This document shows positions 22,857 through 35,085 of a stretch of DNA of 64,000 nt, in pieces. Under the pieces are notes generated by a model. It did not search any database, had not been told where the DNA came from, and was given only the letters and a program-made list of their open reading frames with translations. The position numbers and the translations under genes are program-made. Numbering within the stretch: the stretch's first letter is position 1; each line of letters opens with the position of its first letter. This DNA is from Theropithecus gelada (Eukaryota; Chordata; Mammalia; Primates; Cercopithecidae). The stretch is taken from the NCBI RefSeq assembly GCF_003255815.1, contig NC_037686.1, positions 55,277,888-55,341,887 of the forward strand, read 5' to 3'.

Positions 22857-24349
22857 CAAGGTGTTGGCAGAACATTTAGGGCCCTTCTGAACCTGTCTGC
22901 ATGAGTCCCCTGCCCTGATGGTACCCTGTCCCTGTCTCCTGTCCCTGCTCTATGGCTGCCTTATCACGCTATGGAGTCCCATTCTGAGGATGATGATTGC
23001 TTGTACTCTGAGCCACCTTGGGCCACTCAGCTGTCCTCAAGGAGCCTCCTTCTGAAGCCAGAACGGTTGAGTATCCTCCTGTCTTCTCTCACGGCCTCTT
23101 GCACATGACCTGGGAGTCAGTTTGCCTGCACCCACGGTGGGCTCTGCAGTACGTCTGGCTGCTGCAAGAGCTTACTTATACCAACAAGGTGAGCATGGTA
23201 GCCCCAAGGCCCTGGTCCAGTGGAGGAGCCAAGATCTGATGGCCTCCAAGATCTGATGGCCTCCAAGACCCCTCAAGCCCTGAAGTTCTATATTTAATTG
23301 AGGCTGGCATGTACTGTTACACCTATTTTCACAGATGAGTAAATTGAGACTCAGAGAATGTCAGTGGCTGCAGCAAGGTCATGCAGCTCACACTGCTGGT
23401 TAAGAGTTTCTTTCAAGTGCAACGTAGGAAAATGTACGACATTTATTGGTTTTACTTTTGATAATACTGGCTCATATACAGTTACCTGCTAGGGCTCCGT
23501 TAAGATCAGGACTTTTTTTTTTTTAATAGCTTTGCTGGCTAAGTTTCAGTTTCGTTTCATTTTCCTCCTAAGTTTCAGTTCTGTTTCTCAGGATATTGTC
23601 TTCCCCTTTTTACTAGTATTATCTGATTCTGTTTGTTAGAATTGTTCCTTGGTGCCCTTTAACTTGATTAAAATGAACAGTGATTCTAAGGCAGGTATTC
23701 CCAAGCAGGAATTTTAAAGAGGTAAACTTAGTACCTTGCCAATTTATTCCAGCATTGGCAAAATGTATCTGCTTCAGTAGAGCATAAATTTGTCCAATAG
23801 CTGCCTGAGTACCTATGTGTTCGTGGCTTGATTTACCTTCTCTGTAATTCCTGGATGTTAAAAGGACACCAAGAATCTCTGACACACTGATTAGCCTACC
23901 TTGAAGGACCCAAGCCCAGTATTTCTGCCTTTGCCTGGAAAAAGGACTGATTCAGAACTTCCTCAGCTAACTAGTATTCTGGCCATAAAGTGGAGGAAAG
24001 GAATCTATAATCCCATTTTCTTCTTTTTCATAGGTTATTCTCAGTTCTGCAAAAATCCAAACTGCCCCAGGGCTCATGGGACAACATATACTAGAAAATT
24101 TGTGGGAAAGATTTAAACTAGCCACCAAGTGGTTAGACACTTACCAGACCTCACAGCACTTGGTGGGTGGGGGGCAGGAGCGGGGGTGGGGAAGATCCAA
24201 CAATTTGGACAATCACATACTTCAGACACGAAATCACTAAAATGTTTAAATTCTAAAAAATGTCTACTTGAAACTTTAATCCTTGATGCCTCCTCCATAT
24301 TTGAAATTATATTCTTTTTTCTTCAGAAATTATGCCCAATTTTCATGAT
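22857..24349. other. Intergenic with MIR-like piece
   Basis: Mostly unassigned. A MIR core is visible at about 23330-23420 ('cagatgagtaaattgagact', 'caaggtcatgcagctcacac'), and a 17-bp exact tandem duplication lies at 23231-23264. No gene. Confidence 0.45.
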
Positions 24350-25020
24350 TTAGAAAACAGAAAAAAAGTAGAAAGAAAAAAATATAAATGGCAATCCAGT
24401 CACTAAAACTCATCTTAGCATTTTGATATATTCCCTCTCATTTCTTCTTTCTACTCATGTTTTTGTGTATCATTTTGACCATGTCCTTTATACAATTTTA
24501 TATGCTGATTGTTTCCACTTACCGTATTTCCCTGTGTTGATACAAATTTTACCAACTACATTTTTACTAGATATATAATATTCTTTCATACATATATAAA
24601 AATATATATTATATAATTATATATAATAAATTATAAATTTATATATTTAAATTTAAATTCTGTTATATATAAAATATATGTAATTTTATATATGTATGAG
24701 AATATTATATATCTAGTGAAAATGTAGTTGGTAAAATTTGTATCAACACAGGGAACGATAAGTGAAAACAATCAGCATGTAAAATATTGTATGTGTGTAT
24801 ATATACATAATGTATTTGCTTATTCTATTTTTTGGGAACAACAAAATTACTGATATCCTATTATTAACATGTTGGCATACAAAGCTTTTTACATTTTTTT
24901 TTCTGCTTTAGGATTGTTTCCTTAAGTTAAACTCCCCAAAATAGGTGCACTAAAAGGTACGAAAAGTTTTAAGATTCTTGATGCATATTGTCAGCTTAGT
25001 TTACAAAATAGTTACAACAG
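24350..25020 (-). mobile_element. L1ME-like 3' fragment containing a palindrome
   Basis: Diverged antisense L1 3' motifs ('tacaattttatatgctgatt', 'aggattgtttccttaagtta', 'gatgcatattgtcagc') flank and enter a near-palindrome at 24492-24790. Family assignment is tentative. Confidence 0.5.
24492..24790. repeat. 300-bp near-palindrome with AT-rich centre
   Basis: The left arm from 24492 and the right arm ending at 24790 are reverse complements over about 105 bases (about five substitutions and three short indels by eye). The arms share, for example, 'gttgatacaaattttaccaa' and its inverse. Weaker symmetry continues through an almost pure A/T centre near 24640. Confidence 0.9.
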
Positions 25021-25755
25021 TTTACTTTCTAAAGAAGCCTGTTTAATGTAAACATTTCTGGTAAAACCACTACTTAAAGTTGTGTGAAGCCAATAAGCTG
25101 TTAAAAGCAGCCTGTCACACATATAATTTGTACCAAAAAAGTCCTTTATTTTACCAATGCCTCTGCAAAGTTTATAGCAGTTCACTAATATGACCACATT
25201 TGGACTTTAAAACCAAGCTTTAATCAGTAATGTATTAGACACAAAGACATAAAGAGAAGTATATATATAATGTGGTCCATATCCCGTAGAATAAACGAGA
25301 ATTCCACATAGAAATAGTTGTTGGGGAAATCTGGTTGCTGAACTAGGCGGTAAGTGCTGCAATAGCTCAGAGGGAGATGGCACCTGTGTGGACTGAAATG
25401 GTTGGGGAAGACAGGTTATTGTCTTCTGGAAGTGGTGGAACCTGACAATGAAGAATGGTGGGACTTAGATACACAGAATAACTGAGAAGAGCCTTCTAGA
25501 CCTGGAGAACAGCATTCATAAGGATGTTTATCACAGCACTGGAAAATGATGAGACTGGCCCAAAATTTCCAAGTATTATAGACTATATTTGTAAGCTAAA
25601 TTCTGATGTGATGAGCATCACTTGAAGGCAGGAGTTGAGGCCAGCCTGGGCAACATAGAGAGACCCCCATCTCCTGAAAATCATAAAATAAAATAAAATA
25701 AATAATAAATTCCGATGTGCCATTTCCTGATTTGCATTCAAATAAGTCAGTCCTA
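25021..25755. other. Intergenic with short Alu fragment
   Basis: A truncated Alu left-arm piece lies at about 25615-25705 ('gccagcctgggcaacataga' then an A/AAAT tail), bracketed by 'aaattctgatgtg' and 'aaattccgatgtg', an apparent target duplication. The rest is unassigned. Confidence 0.6.
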
Positions 25756-26024
25756 GGCAGGGAGTGATGGCTTACGCCTGCAATCCCAGCACTTTGGGAG
25801 GCCAAGGTGGCCAGGAGTTTGAGACCAGCCTGGCCAACATGGTGAAACCCCGTATCTACTAAAAATACAAAAGTTAGTTGGGAATGGTGATGCATGCCTG
25901 TAATCCCAACTACTTGGGAGGCTGGGGCAGGAGAATTGCTTGAACCAGTGAGCCAAGAGTGTGCCACTGTACTCCAGCCTGGGCAACAGAGCGAGACCCT
26001 GTCTCAAAAGAAAAAAAAAAAAAG
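25756..26024 (+). mobile_element. Alu, + orientation, internally deleted
   Basis: Starts 'ggcagggagtgatggc'. Short pieces of both arms are missing ('aaggtggccaggagtttgag', 'cttgaaccagtgagcc'). It ends with an A-tail. Confidence 0.9.
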
Positions 26025-26214
26025 AATTGTTTGTGTCTTGCATATCTAAGTATATTTAAAGAAAATTTACAAATATAATAATCATATAAATTCTTTTCTT
26101 GAACCCTTACTATGTAGAAGTCACCCTGCTAAATTTTATAAGGAATACAAGAAACAATAAGGAGAAGGATGTACCCCCAAGTAAATCACAATTTAACTGA
26201 GAAAATATGATATA

Positions 26215-26488
26215 TTTGTGCATCTCTGCACAATGGGAATATGTTCTGAGAAATACATCATTACATGACTTCACTGTTGTGCAAACATCATAGAGTATAC
26301 TTATACAAACCTAGGTAATATAGCCTGTACACATAACAGTACATGTTACTGTAGGCTACTGTAACACAATGGTAAGTATGTGTCTATATAAATATATCTA
26401 AACAGAGACAAAGTAATATAATCTTATGGGACCACCATCATATAAGCAGTGGTCATTAACCGAAACATTGTTATACAGTGCATGACTG
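26215..26488 (-). mobile_element. DNA transposon fragment (Tigger/MER-type)
   Basis: Contains 'ttctgagaaatacatcatta', 'tagcctgtacacataacagt', 'cttatgggaccaccatcata' and a terminal 'cagtgcatgactg'. I recognise this order from a short non-autonomous DNA transposon family but cannot name it securely. Confidence 0.55.
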
Positions 26489-27275
26489 CATAGAAACACG
26501 TATCTACCAGTGCAAAATTATTTGGCACAACTTTTACATAGCTTCTATTATCTAATCGGTGTCTTACAAAGAGTGGGCGCTCAATATTTATTTGGGAAAT
26601 GAATGAAGGAAGGAGGAAAAGACCAATTCCAGGTGGAAGAGCCAGGGGAGAGTCCCAGAACCAGTGGTGATTCAAGCTGGGTTCTCAAGCGTGGTTAAGA
26701 TTTAGAAGAATTGGGAAGAGATGAGAAACACTGCAGACAAGAAATGCAACAGAAACGTAAAGTATCTATTCTTGGCAAGTGAGATAAACATGTTCTCTGA
26801 TTGCTAAAAATTAACTTTCCAAAATAGATAAATGTGTTATAACCAGGCACATAGCATAAAATAGCATACACATAGCATAACATGAGCCTACACACACACA
26901 TAGCAAAAAGTTAACAGTGCCCTCCACCAAGAGATAATTTTAGGACAAGACAAAAAATATATTCTAAAAGATAGCATTGAAAAGTAAATAAATTATATTC
27001 CAAAGGAAAAAAAAAAAACAAAGAAAGATGTAAAAGATTTTCCCCAATCTTAATGCTTTAAACTAGAATAGTAAGGGATGGAAAATATACCATTTCCTGA
27101 AATTTCTAAGAGATTTTAGTGATTGGGATAAATAGCAGCAAAACATTGGTGGATGCCAATTCTCTCCTGTGTAAAAGGTATGTGAGTTCAGTTCTGTGTG
27201 ATTGCACAACAGTAAAGGTATTGCAAGCGTTCACAGATCACTCACTCTGCACATAATACCTTTGCCCCAAATAAC
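26489..27275. other. Intergenic, unassigned
   Basis: AT-rich noncoding DNA up to the RPL11 retrocopy. No element was recognised. Confidence 0.4.
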
Positions 27276-27286
27276 CCTCTGCACCA

Positions 27287-27902
27287 TTTTTTTTTTTTTT
27301 TCACTGAAAACTTTTTATTGGTCTTTTGGATAGAAACGGGAATTTATTTGCCAGGAAGGATGATCCCATCATACTTCTGCTGGAACCAGCGCATGGCCTC
27401 CTCTTTGCTGATTCTGTGTTTGGCGTCAATGCAGCCTGTCCTGCGCTTCTTGTCTGCGATGCTGAAACCTGGCCTACCCAGCACCACATAGAAGTCCAGG
27501 CCGTAGATACCAATGCTTGGGTCATACTTGATGCCCAGATCGATGTGTTCCTGGATCCCAAAACCAAAGTTTCCAGTATCTGAGAAGTTGTTTTTTCTTA
27601 ACTCATACTCCCGCACCTTTAGACCCTTCTCCAAGATTTCTTCTGCCTTGGCCCCTCGAACTGTGCAGTGGACAGCAATCTTTTCATTTCTCCGGATACC
27701 AAAGGATCTGACAGTGTATTTAGCTTTGGAAAACACAGGGGTCTGCCCTGTGAGCTGCTCCAAAACCTTGGCTGCTCGGGTCAATCTGTCTCCACTCTCC
27801 CCAACACAGATGTTGAGACAGAGCTTGCAAGGATGCGAAGTTCCTGCATGGGGTTCTCCTTTTCACCTTGATCCTGTGCCATGATGGAGTACAGGAAGAG
27901 AA
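27287..27902 (-). pseudogene. RPL11: Processed RPL11 pseudogene with frameshift
   Basis: An intronless copy of the ribosomal protein uL5/L11 mRNA. The RPL11 ATG is at 27880-27882 and the TAA at 27344-27346. After about 17 codons two extra bases (about 27829-27830) shift the frame, and translation from the ATG would stop soon after. From about residue 34 onward the frame is clean to the end, ~145 residues nearly identical to human RPL11 from memory (Lys for Arg in 'FSKAKYTV', Asp for Gly in 'GCIDAKHR'). The 5' leader keeps the pyrimidine-rich TOP-like start. The poly(A) is 15 T at 27287-27301. Target duplications 'cctctgcaccattt' lie at 27276-27289 and 27903-27916. A truncated L11 domain could only arise from internal initiation. 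Confidence 0.92.
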
Positions 27903-27916
27903 CCTCTGCACCATTT

Positions 27917-28439
27917 ATACAGTAAAAGAATTACAGCCATTATTTTAGTAACTAGTCCCTAAAACATAAAGGCTTTCTTTCCTCTTTCAAGAATTCTAAA
28001 CCATGAGATATGTACTATACATGTTGAACACATATAAAGAGATGAGAACACATGTGAAGATGCAGAACATATGTAGAGTTTTGTTATAATTTTTTCTCTC
28101 TTCAAAGCATTTGTATTTTTCGAATGAAAGAGGGCCCAATCATTACTTAATCCAAATCCTGAAACCTGTAGGTAGATATACAATAACTAAGGCATAAAGA
28201 ATAGCAGATCTATTCACTGATTGGGAGTTGAAAACAAAAAAAGAAAAGAACAGGAGACAGGGAAAGTGTTTACCATGAGTTGTGGTAAATGAATCTATAT
28301 ATTATATTACAAGGTTTCTACATTTTGCATAAAGTGGAAACAACATTAACTAAAGTTATTGTGAAAAGTTAAGAATGTCTATTGCATCCCTATAGAAACC
28401 ACTTATAAAAAAAAAAAAATACAGGGGAAAGATTGCCAG
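27917..28439. other. Intergenic, unassigned
   Basis: Noncoding, with no recognised element. Confidence 0.4.
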
Positions 28440-29085
28440 AATGACTGAGGAAGAAGCATGGCAAATCCTTTCCCCAAAAAGCAATGATAAAATTCGACAA
28501 AATTATCAAAAACAACCATTTCAGTACACTGTAAATTGACCAAAGTCATACAACAACTTGAAAGGAAATTATTTTTTAAAAAATTACTAAACTTTAGTGG
28601 GCTCAGTGGAGGTCTGTGGTGTTTTACCCTGGGGCTGTTCCTATCCACCCTTTTCCCATAGCTCCATAGGGTGGTAGTTCTACCAGGGCAGAGCAAACCC
28701 TGAGAGGTAGCTGACAGAAGGGGCTGAGTTCCTTTGGACCAGAGCTTGAAATAAACCTATGCCCAGGAGCATTGTCAAAAACAATAGGGATCTCAGTGGT
28801 AAACAATCAGGGAAGTCCAGTATTGCAGCTAGCCTGAGGTTGCAACACTGTTTGGGGTAAACAACATACCAGCAGACCAACCAGAACTTTAACAGTGTGA
28901 TCTGGAGACTGAGACAGCCACAGTAGGCACTGAAAAGCTCTCACATATCCCTGGGGGTCTGGAAGACTGCCTGCGTATGCATAATTGTGCATATGCTCAA
29001 GAGAGGCCAGAGATGGCTTTAGCTAGCTATGTAGCTGACTGAATATGAGGCTTTATGACACAGATACTAAAATCAGCGCAGACTT

Positions 29086-29416
29086 GGCCCGGCATGGTAG
29101 CTCATGCCTGTAATTCCAGCATTTAGGGAGGCCAAGGCAGGAGGATCATTTGAAGTCAGGAGTTTGAGACCAGCCTGGCCAACACGGTGACACCCCGTTT
29201 CTACTAAAAATACAAAACAATAATAATAATAATAAGAGCTCAGGCGTGGTGGCATGCACCTGTAATCCCAGCTACTCAGGAGACTTAGGCAGGAGGATCA
29301 CTTGAATCCAGGAGGTGAAGGTTGCAGTGAGCCAAGACCATGCCACTGCACTTCAGCCTGGGCGACAGAGTGAGACTCTGTCTCAAAAAAATAACAAAAT
29401 AAAAAAAATAAATAAA
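29086..29416 (+). mobile_element. AluS-like inside L1
   Basis: Starts 'ggcccggcatggtagc'. The mid A-region is expanded to (AAT)n, and the A-rich tail is complex. A short duplicated flank 'agacttg' is visible on both sides. Confidence 0.9.
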
Positions 29417-30930
29417 AGCAGGGTAGACTTGTAAACTGCCTGTACACGGCATGTGATCTTCACCTAAACACAAAATATGTCAGTTAAAAAGTAGAAGCTT
29501 TATTACATCAAGGTGTTTAAGCACAACTTCTGACCACTCACTGGGTGACCAGTAAGCTATGATGGCCCAGGGTAACCCCTAGGAAATTAGGCATAAAGTG
29601 ACAACAACGGTAACAACAATAATAATAATAATAACCGAGCAGAAACATAAGCTGCTGCATGTTGTGAGGGAGCCAGATTCCACAGAATTAGTTCATGCAA
29701 ATCGCTAAACAAACAAGCAAAACAGAAACCAGAACAACCTGCAGTTGAGGGGGACCAGAATTCAAACTTGGTATAGTACATTATCTAAAATGTTCAGTTT
29801 TCAACAACAATTATGACATATGCAACGAAACAGTAAGTATAAGTCATACACAGTGGAAGGGGATGGAAGCAGTCAATAGAGACCATCTCTGAGTGGGGCC
29901 AGATGTTAGATTTAGTAGACAAAGACTAAATACATTCAAAGAACTAAAGAAAATCATGTTGAAATAATTAAATGAAAGGATGACAGCAATATTTCATCAA
30001 ATAGAGAATACTGACGAAAAGAGAGAAATTATTAAAAAGAACCAAATTGAAATTCTGAAGTGAAAAGTACAATATAATTGGAATGAAAAATTTATTAGAA
30101 GGGTTCAATAGGTTTGAGATAGCAGAAGAATCTATGAACTTGGAAGTAGATTCAATCTAAATAAAGAAAAGAAGAAAAAGAACAACAAAATCAACAGAGC
30201 TTCACAGACCTGAAGGACACCATGTATATAATGAGAGTACCAGGATGAGAAGAAAGGTGCAGAGAAAATATTTGAAGAAATAATGCCCCAAACTTATCAA
30301 TTTGTGAAGACCCTAATCTACATATTCAAGCAGTTTAACTAATTCCAAACAGAATAACCACTGACATATCATGGATAAGTCATAGTGAAATTGTTGAAAG
30401 CCAAAGATCAGGACTGCCTTTGCCATCACTACTTTGAAACTCTAAATTTCTGAACAACAGACCTCACATTTTCATCTTCACTGGGTTCTGCCAAAGACAA
30501 AGAGAACATCATGAAAGCATCAAGACAAACATAACTCATTATATACAAGGGAACCCACAATTATGTTAAGAACTGAATTTTCGTCAGAGTAAAGGCCAGA
30601 AGACAGTGGGATGACATATTGTAAGAACTAAAGGAAAAAAGAAAAAACCTGTCAACCTAGAATTCTATATTGAGCAAAACTCTTCTTTGGCAATAAAGGC
30701 CAAATAAAGATATTCCAAAAAACTAAACAAACAAACAAACAAACAAAAAGACTGAGATAATGTGTTCCTAGCTGACTTGCCTTATGAGAAATACTAAAGG
30801 AGTCCTTGAGGATGAAGGAAAATGACAGCAGATGATAACTCAAGTTCACATAAAGAAACAGGGCAGTCTCAAAGTTAGTTTATGTAAGTATTAAATATAT
30901 GTAACAATAAAAGACAGTATAAATATCTCT

Positions 30931-31222
30931 TTCTTTTTTCTTTTTCTTTTAGATATAGATCTCATTCTGTCACCCAGGCTGTAGTGCAGTGGTGTGATCA
31001 TAGCTCACTTGCAACCTCAAACTCCTGGCCTCAAACCATCCTCCCACTTCAATCTCCTGAGTAGGTAGGCATGCACCACCCCACCTAGCTAACTTTTTAA
31101 AAAATTTCTGTAGAGACAATGTCTCATCATGTTGCCCAGGATGGTCTCAAATTCCTGGCCTCAAGTGATCCTCCTCCTCTGGCTTCCCAAAGTGGTAAGA
31201 TTAAGCATGTGAGTCCTTGGGC
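30931..31222 (-). mobile_element. Alu (AluJ-like), - orientation
   Basis: Diverged reverse Alu from the T-rich start and 'gatctcattctgtcacccag' to 'gagtccttgggccc', lying within the L1. Confidence 0.82.
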
Positions 31223-32850
31223 CCAGAGTGGTTTTTTTCTTAATTGAAAATGCAACCATATGAAGTAATTATAAAGCTGTATTATTGAGCTTATAAAATA
31301 TAAAGATGTGATACGGATAACTATAATAACACAAAAAAGGAAGGAGAGAATTAAGCTATAGAACAAGGAAATGTTCCAAAGAGTAACTCTAATCTACAAG
31401 AAATGAAGAGCAACAAAAATGGTAAATAGTTACAGATTTCAATATTTCAGTCTCAATATTTGATAAAAACAACTAGACAGAAAAACAGCAGGGATATAGA
31501 AGACTAGAGCAACACTAGCAACCAACTCGATCTAACTGATACCTATAGAACACTCCACCCAACAGCAGCAGAATTCTTTTTAAGCACATATGGAACATTC
31601 TACAGGACACACCATAAGCTAGGCCATAAAGCAAGTCCAAATGCATTTTTAAAAACAGATGACTGAAATATTACAAAGTTTATTTTCTGACCACAGTGGA
31701 ATTAAATGAGAAATCAACAACATAAGAAAATTTAGGGAATTGACAAATATTTTAAAATTAAACAGCACAGTTCTAAATAAGCCAAGGAAAAAAGCACAAG
31801 GAAAATTGGAAAATATTTTTAATGGAATAGAGAAAAAAACTATCAAAATATATGGGATGCAGCTAAAGCAGGATATATAGGAAAAATGTATACCTCTAAT
31901 CACACCTTCAATAGAAAAGAATAATCTCAAATCAATAACCTAAACTTCCACCTTAATAAACTAGAAAAAAGTAAACAAACTCAAGGCAATCAGAAAGAAG
32001 AAAATCATAAAGATCAGAGAGGAAATCAATGAAATAGGAAACAGAAAAGCAATAAGAAAAATCAATTTAATTAAAAGTTGATTCTTTGAAATGATCAAAA
32101 TATTGGCAAAACTTTAGGCTGATGAAGAAAAAACTAAGAAGACACAAATTACCAAAAATGATGAAAGAGGAGACATCACTATTGACCTTACAGAAACAAA
32201 AAGAGTTGTAAGAGAATGCTATGAAGAACTTTATGCTAACCAATTAGACAACTTAGATGAAATGGACAAATTCCTATAAATGTAAGAGTTGCCAATACTG
32301 ATTCAACAAGATATATAAATTCTGAATAGACCTATACCAAGTAAAGAAATTGAATTTGTAATTTTAAGTCTTCCCACATGAAAAGAATCCCAGGTCCAGT
32401 TGTTTTCACTGGAGGATCCTATAAATCATTAAAATAATACTTAATACTATCCTTCATAAACTCATAAAACAGGGATGGAAGGAATATTTCCCAACTCATA
32501 CTATGAGACCAGTAATAACCTGATACCAAAATCAAAGACATCAAAAGAAAATTGCAGACCAATGTTCCTCATGAGGTTAGATGCAAAAATTCTCAGTAAA
32601 ATATTAGCAAACTGAATCTAGCAAATATACAAAAAAAAAAAATGCTATATTATTACCATGTGGAACTTATCCCAGGAATGCAAGGTTGGTTTAACATCTG
32701 AATTATCAGTTAACATAATACACCATATATTAAAGCTCAGAGCCAGAAAAAGCATCATCTCAACATCTCAACAGACCCAGAAAAAGCATTGCACAAAATT
32801 CAATACTCATTCATGATTTTAAAAAAACAAATTCTCAGCAAACTAGGAAT

Positions 32851-33384
32851 ACTTCGCTATTTTAAAACAGCAAGATGTTTGAGACTTATGATGAAAACTT
32901 TAAAAGTTGTAAATGTTGATGGCACATTTGAAATACAAATACTGCATTCAAGAAAAATAAACTTTGACCTGAGGATTAATAGCAAAATAAATGTTTGTGA
33001 ATATTTCAAGTACAGTCAGACTATAAAACTAGTGTTCTGATATGTGGATAAGCTCTGAGGTTAATGTGGTAAGAGTGTGGTTTAATTTGCTTAGAATGGA
33101 TCCACATAACTCCATTACAACTAGTTTAAAAAAATGAAAAAGAATATAAATATATTTCTACATTATAAACAAATTGGTTTCTAGTTGAATAGTTTTAAAT
33201 GAACTAAAGAAATTCACCATTTATTTGATCATAATTTAAACATAATTTTTGTATTAAAAGTACATTTTTTAAAAAGCAATCAGCTGTTCATAGGATTTAG
33301 GTAAGAGTCTCTAATATGTATTTACTTTTTTACATAAGGTTTGTAGCCAGCCCTCTAAGGTTCCTAAGTAATATTTAAAATTCT
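32851..33384. other. Intergenic, unassigned
   Basis: Strongly AT-rich. The 83-codon frame at 32789-33040 begins in L1 reverse-transcriptase sequence and is not a gene. Confidence 0.4.
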
Positions 33385-33662
33385 AAAGTCTTGCTTTGTC
33401 ACCCAGGCTGGAGTGCAGTGGCGTGATCTCAGCTCACTGCAACCTCTGCCTCCCTGGGTTAAAGCGATTCTCGTGCCTTAGCCTCCCAAGTGGCTGGGAC
33501 TACAGGCATGTGCCACCATGCCCAGCTAATTTTTGTATTTTTAGTAGAGACGGGGTTTCACTATGTTGGCCAGGCTGGTCTCGGACTTATGGCCTCAAGT
33601 GATCCACCTGCCTTGGCCTCCCAAACTACTGGGATTATAGGTGTGAGTCATCGCACCTGGCC
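33385..33662 (-). mobile_element. AluS-like, - orientation, tail-less
   Basis: Reverse Alu starting at 'gtcttgctttgtcacccagg' without a T-run and ending 'catcgcacctggcc'. Confidence 0.9.
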
Positions 33663-34739
33663 TAGAATTTTTTTCTATAATTCCTCCAAGCCTTTTTTTT
33701 TTTTTTTAAGTAAGGAAGAAGAGTATCCTTGAAATGGTAGTTTGGGATCTAAGTAGTTATTTAAGTTTAAACAATGCACAAATTAAAATGATGTCAAAAT
33801 ATAAGAACAACAGGCTGTTTAAGTCATCATACATAGGCAATCTTGTTTATTCCAAATTGATAAAATTCGGGTGTTGGGGGGGTGACCCCTCTGACTAAAT
33901 TTGCAAGGGACTGATACGACAGAATGTCAATGGTTTTATTTACCAAGTGGAACACCTTCCTGCAAGTGGGTTACATATCTCTATTCCCCTAGAGTATTCT
34001 GTTTCCCAGCATTAAGACACTGGGAAAGTGAGTTGCTAATCAAAAGGTTATTTGGCTCTGAATCAGAATCACAGAGAGAAAGTTTGATAATCTTAGAGAT
34101 TTTTCCCGAGCGTAAGGGAAAAGCCCAAAGAACTAACTCTTCTCCAGGACAGAGTAGGTCTTTCTGGTGATGAAAGGCCACGATCACCAGATACAGTAGC
34201 TGTTAACATTGAAAAGTGCTGCATCAACCTTAACAAATGTGTATACTGTCAACTGTCCCTACTTAAGATTCCAAGCATTCATTTAAATAAGAGAATTCAC
34301 TTAGAAGGAACTCCACTGTGATTTCACATCATTCAGTTTTGTGACTGCTTTGCAGCCTTTTTAGGAGCATTCCTCTCTGAGGATGACCTTGCTTGGACTT
34401 GACTGTCTCAGGTTTCCTTCAGAACACACTGTTGCACTAACTCTTGGAACACTGACTCTCCAAGCCATTACAAGTTGATTGTAACCAGTTTCACTCTCTA
34501 ATTTTTTGAAGTATCAATATATGGAGGTAACACATTCAGAAAACCAGTTCTCCATTAAGCTTTTAAGTTCTCTTCATAAATCTTATTCTATTTTAGGAAT
34601 AGTTCTCAAGGGACTTTGATTAATATTTTATCCCATTTACAAAACCAGTTAAACAACTTTAAATGTTAAATAGCGTTCATATAATTAATATAGTTTTATT
34701 TTTTATTCATGCTGTTTTATCATTTCTTTTTTACTTTTT
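33663..34739. other. Intergenic, unassigned
   Basis: Noncoding, with no recognised element. Confidence 0.4.
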
Positions 34740-35085
34740 CTACTTTTATAAAAATCACACCTACAGAAACGTAAAATAGTAGAATGTTCACACATACACC
34801 CTTCACCTAGATTTGTCCATTATCAACATTTTGCCACATTTGCTTTATTTCTCTATAAATTTTTTTTTCTGAGCCATTTGAAAATAAGATGTAGATGCCA
34901 TGACATTTCATCCTTCAGTGTTTCAGCATGCATTTATGGGAAACAAAGACATTTTCCACCAAGATAACCACCAAGTTATTATCTCATCTAAGAAAGTTAA
35001 CATTGATACAATAACAGTGTGTAATAAGAAATCCATATTAAACTTTACTTAATTTACCTAATTATTCCTGAAATGTCTTTGAGTT
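34740..35085 (-). mobile_element. L1ME-like 3' fragment, antisense
   Basis: Pattern 'gtagaatgttcacacataca', 'tgtccattatcaacattttg', 'gccatgacatttcatccttc' resembles antisense L1ME 3' sequence. Tentative. Confidence 0.45.

Larger units (their letters stand above)
28440..32850 (+). mobile_element. Old L1M element, + orientation, 3' end missing
   Basis: A long degraded L1. The 5' region is at about 28.44-30.0 kb. A segment at about 30.2-30.9 kb matches L1M sequence I remember upstream of ORF2 ('gcagagaaaatatttgaaga', 'agacagtgggatgacatatt', 'aaaggagtccttgaggatga'). ORF2 endonuclease/reverse-transcriptase sequence is at about 31.44-32.85 kb ('gatctaactgatacctatag', 'atgggatgcagctaaagcag', 'acccagaaaaagcattgcac'). 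All frames are broken. It is interrupted by Alus at 29086-29416 and 30931-31222 and stops inside the reverse-transcriptase region. The 5' boundary is uncertain. Confidence 0.75.

Noticed and set aside
28440..29085. Candidate unique exon-rich region (several - strand frames of 60-97 codons)
   Set aside because: The context and orientation fit the 5' part of a decayed L1M; the frames are short, overlapping and without splice support.
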